Shown here piece by piece: positions 5,725-12,591 of a stretch of 12,787 nucleotides of DNA. The translations under genes and the position numbers were made by a program. Source of the stretch: Actinomycetes bacterium (GTDB lineage Bacteria; Actinomycetota; Acidimicrobiia; Acidimicrobiales; UBA8190); contig JAJZYI010000068.1 of NCBI GenBank assembly GCA_021798135.1, forward strand, positions 1-12,787. Direction: 5' to 3'. Position 1 is the stretch's first letter; every line of letters starts with the position of its first letter. A model generated the notes under the pieces. The model had not been told where the DNA came from and did not search any database. It was given only the letters and a program-made list of their open reading frames with translations.

Positions 5725-6036
5725 TCACCGTGCGGGGACGCAGCTGGCCGCGCCGGACGAGGCGGGCAGACCGTCCTGGTTGCAGTCGCGGCCCGGGAGG
5801 TCCCCGCCGGGCAGCCGGTCCCCGGCCTCGCCCGGCGGGCCCAGCAGGGCCTCGCCCTCGACAGCCTCGCCCTCGACAGCCTCGCCCTCGACAGCCCCGC
5901 CCTCGACAGCGGGGTCGTCGGCGCGATCGGCTCCCGGCCCGCCGAGGCCGCCCCGCGACCCCGGCGTGCCCGCGGCCCGGCCGGCACCGCTGTGGCCCAC
6001 CCGCTCGTATGCCGTGAACGTCGTCGTGAACGCCAT
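5725..6036 (-). CDS. Small hypothetical protein with VEGEA repeats and two C-terminal cysteines
   Basis: I do not recognise this 103-residue protein. From the ATG at 6036 it begins MAFTTTFTAYERVGHSG. A Gly/Ala/Pro-rich stretch follows, then four 5-residue units (VEGGA, then VEGEA three times; residues 44-63) encoded by 15-bp repeats, and a C-terminal part with C85 and C99 in the contexts GRDCNQDGL and AASCVPAR. A GGGAG Shine-Dalgarno sequence lies about 8 nt upstream. The codons use G or C in third position almost throughout, as in neighbouring genes, which supports real coding. No signal peptide or membrane segment is evident. It is divergent from the MFT operon and upstream of ferredoxin-gltX on the same strand. 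It could be a small secreted or precursor-like peptide, a fast-evolving lineage-specific protein, or a spurious frame in GC-rich DNA. Confidence 0.45.
   Translation of the reverse strand: MAFTTTFTAYERVGHSGAGRAAGTPGSRGGLGGPGADRADDPAVEGGAVEGEAVEGEAVEGEALLGPPGEAGDRLPGGDLPGRDCNQDGLPASSGAASCVPAR
5850..5909. repeat. 15-bp tandem repeat, four units
   Basis: The unit CCTCGCCCTCGACAG is repeated at 5850-5864, 5865-5879, 5880-5894 and 5895-5909, with one mismatch in the fourth. Read on the minus strand it gives the acidic pentapeptide units of the small ORF at 5725-6036. Confidence 0.92.
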
Positions 6037-6225
6037 CGCTGCACTCCCGCACCGCTGCCGGCGCCGGTGCCCCGGCCCCGAGCCCCACGCAGGGGCCGCC
6101 TGCCCCTGGTCAGGCCCCATCGGGGCATCGGCTGCCCACCGGCGGTTCTGTGCGGGCGCAACGGATGTTGGGCCACCGTTGGCGAGGCGAGCCGGGGCCG
6201 GGCCAGCCGGGCCCGGCGACCGGCA

Positions 6226-6254
6226 TTGGTCTGCACGTGGGCCAGCCGTATACT
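6226..6254 (+). promoter_or_regulatory. Sigma-70 type promoter of the mycofactocin operon
   Basis: TTGGTC (6226-6231) and TATACT (6249-6254) are separated by exactly 17 nt. This is a close match to the housekeeping consensus in DNA that otherwise has very little A+T. The spacer contains the palindrome CACGTG (6234-6239), a possible regulator contact. Transcription would start near 6261, about 295 nt before mftA. Confidence 0.7.
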
Positions 6255-6308
6255 CGGCGGCGAGCACGACAGGGCGTCACCGCCGCTCCGGCCATCGGGC
6301 ATGGGCGG

Positions 6309-6339
6309 CGCCCAGCGGCGCCGGGCCCGCCGCTGGGCG
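6309..6339 (+). promoter_or_regulatory. Strong GC hairpin in the mftA leader
   Basis: CGCCCAGCGGC (6309-6319) and GCCGCTGGGCG (6329-6339) are perfect complements around a 9-nt loop. It lies about 50 nt after the predicted transcription start and about 215 nt before mftA. No T-run follows, so a classical intrinsic terminator is unlikely. An mRNA-stabilising or attenuating structure is possible. Confidence 0.5.
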
Positions 6340-6555
6340 GCACGCCCGGCGCCGAGCCGGGCAGCCCCGGCCGACCCGGTACGGCGTGCCGCCCAGACAG
6401 CCCGACACCTGCCCTCACGCCCACGACGACGCCGACACGCACACCGACCTGGCCCACCGGCGCCCCGGACGGCTCCCACCCGGGCCCGGACGCCGGACCC
6501 GAATGGCTGGCGGCCCGACAGCGGACCGCGGCCCGACCCGACACTGGAGGAAGCG

Positions 6556-6705
6556 ATGCCCGACGCAGCCACCGCCGCAGCGACCGACGCGACCGCCCCT
6601 GCGACCGGCGCACAGGGCCCGGCGGCAGACGCCGAGGCCGCCCTGGTCGAGGACGAGCTGATCGTGGAGGAGATCTCCATCGACGGCATGTGCGGCGTCT
6701 ACTGA
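6556..6705 (+). CDS. mftA: Mycofactocin precursor peptide MftA
   Basis: This 49-residue RiPP precursor ends in ELIVEEISIDGMCGVY. The IDGMCGVY terminus is the hallmark of MftA, and the preceding acidic helix is the leader bound by MftB. In the known pathway MftC decarboxylates the last Tyr and cross-links it to the adjacent Val, MftE releases the Val-Tyr derived dipeptide, and MftD and the glycosyltransferase MftF finish the redox cofactor. The ATG at 6556 follows a clear GGAGG by about 6 nt; no other start fits. The N-terminal half is an Ala/Thr-rich extension, making the peptide longer than the roughly 30-residue mycobacterial MftA. It is the first gene of the operon, 37 nt before mftB. Confidence 0.97.
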   Translation: MPDAATAAATDATAPATGAQGPAADAEAALVEDELIVEEISIDGMCGVY

Positions 6706-6742
6706 GCCGCACCGGACCGCCGCTTCCCGACGAGGGCACGCC

Positions 6743-7096
6743 GTGACCGACCTGCCGGAGCCCGCCGACCGCCACAGCCACAGGGGCCGGGCGGCCGGGG
6801 CCGGCCCGTCGGCGCCAGCCGGCGTCGGCACCGGCTTCGACCCCGCCGGCCGCCACGGCCTGCACCCGCAGGTGGCGCTGCGCCCCGAGCCGTTCGGCGC
6901 GCTCGCCTACCACTACGGCAACCGCCGCCTCACGTTCGTCCGCTCCCAGGAGGTGGTCGACCTGCTGCGCGACCTGGACCGCTACCCGAGCGTCACCGAC
7001 GCCGTCACGGCATCTGGCATCGAGCCCCGCCGCCACGCGGCGGTGCTGCGCGCCCTCGGCCAGCTCTGGCGCTCGGAGGTGATCCGTGCCTGCTGA
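6743..7096 (+). CDS. mftB: Mycofactocin peptide chaperone MftB (PqqD-like RRE protein)
   Basis: This 117-residue protein matches MftB from about residue 40: HPQVALRPEPFGALAYHYGN, then RRLTFVRSQEVVDLLRDL and a C-terminal helical part. This is the PqqD-like RiPP recognition element fold that binds the MftA leader and delivers it to MftC. The first 40 residues are a Gly/Ala/Pro-rich extension without a recognisable motif. The start is a GTG at 6743, the first in frame after mftA, with only a weak GAGGG upstream. The 3' end overlaps mftC by 11 nt and contains the mftC ribosome-binding site, so the two are translationally coupled. Confidence 0.93.
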   Translation: MTDLPEPADRHSHRGRAAGAGPSAPAGVGTGFDPAGRHGLHPQVALRPEPFGALAYHYGNRRLTFVRSQEVVDLLRDLDRYPSVTDAVTASGIEPRRHAAVLRALGQLWRSEVIRAC

Positions 7097-8252
7097 GACC
7101 GCCGCACCGGCCCTGCGCGCCGCGTCGACGGGCCTGACCGGCCAGCTGCGCGGCGGCCTGGACGCCCCCATCTGCCTGACCTGGGAGCTGACGTACGCCT
7201 GCAACCTGGCGTGCGTGCACTGCCTGTCGAGCTCGGGACGCCGGGACCCGTCCGAGCTGACCACGGCCGAGGCCCGCGCCTTCGTCGACGAGCTGGCCGC
7301 CATGCAGGTCTTCTACGTCAACGTCGGCGGCGGCGAGCCCACGGTGCGCCCGGACTTCTACGACCTCGTCCGCTACGCCGTGGACCACGGCGTCGGCGTC
7401 AAGTTCTCGACCAACGGCGGCACCATGACCGCCGAGCGGGCCCGCCGGCTCGCCGCCATGGACTACGTCGACGTCCAGGTGAGCGTGGACGGCGCCCGCC
7501 CCGAGACGAACGACCCGGTGCGCGGCGACGGGTCGTTCGCCGCCGCCACCCGGGCCATGGCGCTGCTGGCCGACGCCGGCTTCGGCGGGTTCAAGGTGTC
7601 GGTGGTGGTGACCCGCCTGAACGTCGGCGAGCTCGACGACCTCGCCGCGCTGGCCGAGGGCTACGGCGCCGAGCTGCGCCTGACCCGGCTGCGACCGTCG
7701 GGACGCGGCGCCGCAACCTGGCACGAGCTGCACCCGACGGCCGAGCAGCAGCGCGAGCTGCACCGGTGGCTCGTCGACCGGCCCGAGGTGCTAACCGGCG
7801 ACTCGTTCTTCCACCTGTCGGCGCTGGGCGAGCCGCTGCCTGGCCTGAACCTGTGCGGGGCGGGGCGGGTCGTGTGCCTCGTCGACCCCGTCGGCGACGT
7901 GTACGCCTGCCCGTTCGTGATGGCACCCGAGTTCCGAGCCGGCAGCGTCCGCGACGCCGGGGGCTTCGCCGGCGTGTGGCGGCACGCGTCGCTGTTCGCC
8001 GGCCTGCGCGAGCCGTCGACGGGCGGCGCGTGCAACGCGTGCGACGCCTTCGGCGCGTGCCAGGGCGGCTGCATGGCGGCCAAGTTCCACACCGGCCTGC
8101 CGCTCGACGGCCCCGACCCCGAGTGCGTCCGGGGGCACGGCGAGGCGGCCCTGGCCGCGCTGCCGCCCGGATCCGCGCGGCTCCCCGGTCCCGGCCACTC
8201 CAAGGCCGCTCCGGTCTCGGTGCCCGTGCTGCTCGGCGCCAGCCGGCGGTGA
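7086..8252 (+). CDS. mftC: Mycofactocin maturase MftC, radical SAM/SPASM enzyme
   Basis: This 388-residue enzyme has the radical SAM motif C39-x3-C43-x2-C46 (YACNLACVHC), the GGE motif as GGGEPT (81-86), and a SPASM domain with C257, C264, C275, C316, C319, C325, C329 and C347. In studied homologues it uses SAM and auxiliary Fe-S clusters to oxidatively decarboxylate the C-terminal Tyr of MftA and then form a Val-Tyr carbon-carbon bond. The start is a GTG at 7086, six bases after GGAGG of an unusually long anti-SD match (GGAGGTGATC, 7075-7084) inside mftB. The C-terminal 30 residues after the last Cys are Pro/Ala-rich. The stop overlaps the next start as GTGA. Confidence 0.97.
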   Translation: MPAETAAPALRAASTGLTGQLRGGLDAPICLTWELTYACNLACVHCLSSSGRRDPSELTTAEARAFVDELAAMQVFYVNVGGGEPTVRPDFYDLVRYAVDHGVGVKFSTNGGTMTAERARRLAAMDYVDVQVSVDGARPETNDPVRGDGSFAAATRAMALLADAGFGGFKVSVVVTRLNVGELDDLAALAEGYGAELRLTRLRPSGRGAATWHELHPTAEQQRELHRWLVDRPEVLTGDSFFHLSALGEPLPGLNLCGAGRVVCLVDPVGDVYACPFVMAPEFRAGSVRDAGGFAGVWRHASLFAGLREPSTGGACNACDAFGACQGGCMAAKFHTGLPLDGPDPECVRGHGEAALAALPPGSARLPGPGHSKAAPVSVPVLLGASRR

Positions 8253-10438
8253 GCCCGGCAGAGCCCGGCACCGCAGCCGGCGGTCACCCCCCGGCACCCG
8301 CAGCCCGGGGCGCCGACGAGCTCGGCTCCCTCCTGCGGCCACTGGACCTCGGCCCGCGGCGGGCCCCCAACCGCCTGCTCTTCGGCCCCCACGAGACCAA
8401 CCTGGCCCGGCGCCGGGCCGTGTCCGACCGCCACGTCGCCTACTACCGCCGGCGCGCCGCCGGCGGCTGCGGCACCGTCGTGTGCGAGACGGCGTCCGTC
8501 CACCCGTCGGACTGGCCGTACGAGCGGGCGCCGCTCGCCGCCGAGAGCGCCGAGGGCTGGGCGGCTGCCGCCGCCGCCTGCCACGGGGAGGGCGCCCTGT
8601 TCGTCGCGTCGCTCGGTCACGCCGGCAGCCAGGGGTCGAGCGCCTACCACCAAGAGGCGCTGTGGGCCCCGGGCCGGGTCCCCGACGTCGCCACCCGCGA
8701 GGTGCCCAAGGCCATGGAGCCCCAGGACGTCGCCGAGCTGGTCGACGGCTTCGCCGCCGCCACGGCGCTGGCCCTGGACGCCGGCGCCGACGGTGTCGAG
8801 GTCAACGCCGGCCAGCACAGCCTGCTGCGCCAGTTCCTGTCGGGGCTCACCAACCAGCGCGACGACGAGTGGGGCCAGGACCGCGCCCTGCTGGTCGACC
8901 AGGTCCTCCGGGCCGTGGCCGCCGTGGCCCGGCCCCGCGGCGCCGCGGTGGGACTGCGGCTGTCGTGCGACGAGCTGGCTCCGTGGGCCGGCATCGTGCC
9001 CGAGGCCGGGGCCGAGGTGGCCGCCCGGCTCGCCCCCGCGGTCGACTACGTGACGGTGGTGCGCGGCTCGATCTTCACCGCCTGGGCGACCCGGCCCGAC
9101 GGCCACGTCCCGGCCGGCTTCAACGGCGACCTGGTGGCGCAGGTCGCCGCCTCCGTGCGGGCCGCGGCGCCGGACACCCGGGTGGTCGCCCAGGGCTCGA
9201 TCGTCGACGCGTCGATGGCCGCCGCCCTCGTCGACGGCGGTGCCTGCGACCTGGTGGAGATGACCCGGGCGCAGATCGCCGAGCCGGACCTCGGCCGCCT
9301 GCTGGCCGCCGGCAGGGCCGGCTCGGCGCGGCCCTGCGTGCTGTGCAACCAGTGGTGCCAGGTGCGCGACGCCCGCAACCCCATCGTGAGCTGCGTGGTC
9401 GAGCCGGCCGCCGGGCACGAGACCGACGAGCCGACGCTCGACTGGGTCGCCGCGGCGCTCGCCGGGAGCGGCGGCCGCGGCGGCGCTGGGCCGGTCCTCG
9501 TCGTCGGCGGTGGGCCGGCCGGGCTGGAGTGCGCCCGCGTCCTCGGCGAGGCCGGACGGCACGTGACGTTGCTCGACGCCGGCGACGAGCCGGGCGGCGC
9601 GCTGCACGCAGCGGCCGCCGCGCCCGGCCACCAGCGCCTCGCCGCCTTCCGCGAGTGGCTCGTCGCCCGGTGCCTCCAAGCCGGCGTCGACGTGCGCCGG
9701 CGGGAGGTCGCCGACGCCGCCCGGGTGGAGCGGCACGAGGGCCCCGTCGTGCTCTGCACCGGCTCGCTTCCCGGCGATCCTGCGTTCGACCGAGCCGAGG
9801 GGACGACCGTGCTGGCCACCGGCGACGTCCTGGGCGCCGCGGCACGGCCCGACCCGGATGCCGCGGCACGGCCCGACCCGGATGCCGCGGCACGGCCCGA
9901 CCCGGATGCCGCGGCGCCCGACGCGCCGGTCGTCGTCTGGGACCCGGTCGGAGGGCCCGAGGGCGTGGCCGTCGCCGAGCACCTGCAGGCCCAGCCGGGC
10001 CGGTCCGGACCGGTCACGCTGGTCACCCCGGACATGGTCGTGGGCCAGCAGCTGTCGCTCACCGGCGACCTCGCCCCCGCCAACAGCCGTCTGCAGGCGG
10101 CCGGCGTGAACCTGGTGCGCCACGCGGTGCTCAAGAGCGCCGGCGGCGGCACCGCCCGGGTCGAGGACCGCTTCTCGGGACAGGTGCGGTCGATCCCGGC
10201 GGCCGTCGTGGTGGACGCGGGCGCCCGGCTGCCCGACGACCGCCTGTGGCGGCAGACCGGCGGCCACCATCGCCGGGCAGGCGACGCCGTCGCCCCCCGC
10301 ACGCTGGGCGAGGCGGTGCTGGAGGGGCGCCGCGCCGCGCTCGCCGTCCTCGGTGGCGCCCCCGCCTCCGCACCCGCCTCGGCCTCCGCCCCCGCGGCCG
10401 GCACCGCCGCGGCCGCTTCCGGGGAGGCAGCGCTATGA
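8249..10438 (+). CDS. Mycofactocin-system FadH/OYE-family oxidoreductase 1
   Basis: This 729-residue three-part flavoprotein has an OYE-type TIM barrel (about 25-360), a [4Fe-4S] site C363-x2-C366-x3-C370-x11-C382, and an FAD/NAD(P)H Rossmann region starting VLVVGGGPAGLE (417-428) and ending with GDAVAPR (678-684). This is the layout of 2,4-dienoyl-CoA reductase and trimethylamine dehydrogenase. TIGRFAM names two such families after mycofactocin, and this fits the first. Some FMN-site signatures look altered: SLGHAG instead of QxxHAG, and WGQD instead of WGGD. A linker at about 531-557 has the 8-residue unit ARPDPDAA three times (24-bp DNA repeat). The GTG at 8249 overlaps the mftC stop; the longer open frame to 7211 is an mftC shadow. 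The substrate is unknown, and it may reduce or reoxidise an MFT intermediate or enones. Confidence 0.88.
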   Translation: MSPAEPGTAAGGHPPAPAARGADELGSLLRPLDLGPRRAPNRLLFGPHETNLARRRAVSDRHVAYYRRRAAGGCGTVVCETASVHPSDWPYERAPLAAESAEGWAAAAAACHGEGALFVASLGHAGSQGSSAYHQEALWAPGRVPDVATREVPKAMEPQDVAELVDGFAAATALALDAGADGVEVNAGQHSLLRQFLSGLTNQRDDEWGQDRALLVDQVLRAVAAVARPRGAAVGLRLSCDELAPWAGIVPEAGAEVAARLAPAVDYVTVVRGSIFTAWATRPDGHVPAGFNGDLVAQVAASVRAAAPDTRVVAQGSIVDASMAAALVDGGACDLVEMTRAQIAEPDLGRLLAAGRAGSARPCVLCNQWCQVRDARNPIVSCVVEPAAGHETDEPTLDWVAAALAGSGGRGGAGPVLVVGGGPAGLECARVLGEAGRHVTLLDAGDEPGGALHAAAAAPGHQRLAAFREWLVARCLQAGVDVRRREVADAARVERHEGPVVLCTGSLPGDPAFDRAEGTTVLATGDVLGAAARPDPDAAARPDPDAAARPDPDAAAPDAPVVVWDPVGGPEGVAVAEHLQAQPGRSGPVTLVTPDMVVGQQLSLTGDLAPANSRLQAAGVNLVRHAVLKSAGGGTARVEDRFSGQVRSIPAAVVVDAGARLPDDRLWRQTGGHHRRAGDAVAPRTLGEAVLEGRRAALAVLGGAPASAPASASAPAAGTAAAASGEAAL
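9836..9907. repeat. 24-bp tandem repeat, three units, in OYE oxidoreductase 1
   Basis: The 24-bp unit (GCCGCGGCACGGCCCGACCC plus GGAT) occurs at 9836-9859, 9860-9883 and 9884-9907 without mismatch, followed by a partial GCCGCGG. It encodes an Ala/Arg/Pro/Asp linker between the FAD and second Rossmann parts. Confidence 0.92.
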
Positions 10439-12591
10439 CCGCTCCCCCGCACCAACGCTACCCGCTGCTGTTCTCGCCCCTGCGGCTCGGTCCCGTCACC
10501 GTCGCCAACCGGATCGTCTTCTCCGCGCACCTGACCAACTACGCGGAGGACGGGCACCCCACCGAGCAGCACGCCGCCTACTACTCGGCGCGTGCCGCTG
10601 GCGGCGCGGGGCTGGTGATCACCGAGGAGCACTCGGTGCACCCGACCGACTGGCCCTACGAGAAGCTGATCCACGGCTTCGACCCGGGCGTCGTCCCCGG
10701 CTACCGGCGGATCACCGACGCGGTCCACCGGCACGGGACCCCCATCTTCGCCCAGATCAACCACAACGGCGGCCAGGCGTCGGGCATGTACAGCCGCCTG
10801 CCGGTGTGGGCGCCGTCACCCGTACCCGACCCGCTGTTCCGCGAGGTGCCCAAGGAGGTCGACCAGGCCGAGATCGCCGAGGTCGTCGCCGGCTACGCCA
10901 CGACCGCCGGGCACTGCCGCCAGGGCGGCTTCGACGGCGTGGAGCTGCAGTGCTCCCACAGCTCGATCGTCCGCGGCTTCCTGTCGCCGGCCACCAACCG
11001 GCGCACCGACGCCTACGGTGGCAGCCTGGCCAACCGGGTCCGGCTCCTCCTGGAGGTCGTGGAGGCGGTCCGCGAGGCCATCGGCCCCGCCATGGCCCTC
11101 GGCGTGCGCCTGTGCGGCGACGAGCTGATCGAGGGCGGCACCACCATCGACGACGCGGTGGCCGTCGCCCGCATGGTGGCGGACCACGGCGGCGTCGACT
11201 ACGTCAACACGTCCATCGGCGTGGCCACCGCCTCCCTCTACATGATCGAGGCGTCGATGCACGTGCCGCCGGGCTACGCCATGTTCATCCCGAGCGCCAT
11301 CCGCGATGCCGTCGACCTGCCGGTCGTCGGCGTAGGCCGGTTCAAGGACCCGCTGCAGGCCGAGCGCGCCCTGGCATCGGGCCACTGCGACCTGGTGGGC
11401 ATCGTCCGGGGCCAGATCGCCGACGCCCAGCTCGCCGCCAAGGCGCGCGAGGGCCGCACCGACGACATCCGCCTGTGCCTGTCGTGCAACCAGGAGTGCG
11501 TCGGCCGCATGGGATTGAACCGCTGGCTCGGCTGCATCGAGAACCCGTCGACCGGACGCGAGGCGACCGGGGCGCCGCTGCCCTGGAACCTGCAGCCCCG
11601 CACCGCGGGCGTCCAGCACCAGGCGGGGCATCTGCGCCAGGTGCCCCCGCCGGCACACACCGCGCCCGGCACGGCCGCCAGCCACACCACGCCCGGCACG
11701 GCCGCCAGCCACACCACGCCGGGGAGCGGGCCCGGCCCGGCGGCGGGGCCAGCGGCACGCCGGCGCCACGCGCCGCCGGTCGCGTCAGGACCGGTCGTCG
11801 TCGTGGGCGCCGGTCCGGGCGGGCTGCAGGCGGCAGCAGCAGCCGCCCGACGTGGGCACCGGGTGACCGTGCTGGAGCGCGAGGACGTCCCCGGCGGCCA
11901 GGTGCGCCTGGCTGCCGCGGTGCCGAGCCGGGCCGAGCTCGGCGACCTGGTCCGCAACCAGGTGAACGAGTGCCGGCGGCTGGGCGTGGAGATCCGGTTC
12001 GGGGTCGACGCCGACGTCCCGTCCGTCCTGGCCCTCGCCCCCGCCGCCGTGGTCGTCGCCACGGGTGCCGTGCCCGACACGCCGTGGTGGGTGCCGCCGG
12101 GCACGGCGCAGGTGTGCGACGTGCGCCACGTCGTCGAGGGGACCGCCGAGCCCGCCGGGGACGTCCTGGTCGTCGACGAGCTCGGGTTCCACCAGGCGAC
12201 GAGCGTCGCCGAGCTGCTGGCGGACCGGGGGTGCCGGGTCGAGATCGTCACCCCCGGGATGGTCGTGGGGCAGGATCTCGGCATCACCCTCGACCTCGAG
12301 ACGTTCAACATGCGAGCCGCGGCCAAGGGCATCGCGCAGGCCACCGACCTGGTGCCCAACGGCATCGACGGTGGCGCCGTGCAGCTCCTGCACCACCCCA
12401 CGGGCCGCACCGAGCGCCGCAGCGTGGACTGGGTGGTCCTGGCCGTGCCACCGGCGCCCGACGACGCCCTGTACCGGGCCCTGCGGTCCGAAGCGCCGCG
12501 GGTCGCCGTGCACCGCGTCGGCGACTGCGTGGCGCCCCGCCGGGCCCACGCCGCCGTGGTGGAGGGTGAGCGGGTGGGAGCGGCGCTGTGA
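10435..12591 (+). CDS. Mycofactocin-system FadH/OYE-family oxidoreductase 2
   Basis: This 718-residue protein has the same three-part layout as its upstream neighbour: a TIM barrel (about 10-345) with intact FAQINHNGG (105-113) and NRRTDAYGG (188-196), a [4Fe-4S] site C348-x2-C351-x3-C355-x11-C367, and a Rossmann region from VVVVGAGPGGLQ (454-465) to GDCVAPR (696-702). It should bind FMN, [4Fe-4S] and FAD and pass electrons from NAD(P)H to an unsaturated substrate. The acceptor is unknown. It is probably the second of the two mycofactocin-named FadH/OYE families. The ATG at 10435 overlaps the previous stop as ATGA, so synthesis is coupled to oxidoreductase 1. The linker at 405-450 is Pro/Ala/Thr/His-rich with a 9-residue unit repeated (27-bp DNA repeat). 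Confidence 0.9.
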   Translation: MTAPPHQRYPLLFSPLRLGPVTVANRIVFSAHLTNYAEDGHPTEQHAAYYSARAAGGAGLVITEEHSVHPTDWPYEKLIHGFDPGVVPGYRRITDAVHRHGTPIFAQINHNGGQASGMYSRLPVWAPSPVPDPLFREVPKEVDQAEIAEVVAGYATTAGHCRQGGFDGVELQCSHSSIVRGFLSPATNRRTDAYGGSLANRVRLLLEVVEAVREAIGPAMALGVRLCGDELIEGGTTIDDAVAVARMVADHGGVDYVNTSIGVATASLYMIEASMHVPPGYAMFIPSAIRDAVDLPVVGVGRFKDPLQAERALASGHCDLVGIVRGQIADAQLAAKAREGRTDDIRLCLSCNQECVGRMGLNRWLGCIENPSTGREATGAPLPWNLQPRTAGVQHQAGHLRQVPPPAHTAPGTAASHTTPGTAASHTTPGSGPGPAAGPAARRRHAPPVASGPVVVVGAGPGGLQAAAAAARRGHRVTVLEREDVPGGQVRLAAAVPSRAELGDLVRNQVNECRRLGVEIRFGVDADVPSVLALAPAAVVVATGAVPDTPWWVPPGTAQVCDVRHVVEGTAEPAGDVLVVDELGFHQATSVAELLADRGCRVEIVTPGMVVGQDLGITLDLETFNMRAAAKGIAQATDLVPNGIDGGAVQLLHHPTGRTERRSVDWVVLAVPPAPDDALYRALRSEAPRVAVHRVGDCVAPRRAHAAVVEGERVGAAL
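11656..11720. repeat. 27-bp tandem repeat in OYE oxidoreductase 2
   Basis: Two units (11656-11682 and 11683-11709; cac acc [g/a]cg ccc ggc acg gcc gcc agc) and a partial third encode HT[A/T]PGTAAS repeats in the linker between the iron-sulfur site and the FAD domain. There is one base difference between the units. Confidence 0.9.

Larger units (their letters stand above)
6037..6555. other. Divergent intergenic region and mftA leader
   Basis: About 520 bp separate the small minus-strand ORF from mftA. It contains a plus-strand promoter (6226-6254), a strong hairpin (6309-6339), and the mftA Shine-Dalgarno sequence just before 6556. I see no mftR or other regulator gene. The open frames crossing it are Pro/Arg-rich readings of GC-rich DNA without motifs. 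Confidence 0.6.

Noticed and set aside
5850..5909. Possible CRISPR-like array
   Set aside because: The units are 15 bp and directly adjacent, with no unique spacers; it is a simple tandem repeat in a coding frame.
5531..6661. 376-codon plus-strand frame upstream of and across mftA
   Set aside because: It is Pro/Arg/Ala-rich without motifs, runs through the promoter and hairpin, and conflicts with MftA, whose C-terminus is unmistakable in another frame.
7211..8248. OYE oxidoreductase 1 beginning far upstream at 7211
   Set aside because: This portion is an out-of-frame reading of mftC; the OYE domain begins after the GTG at 8249.
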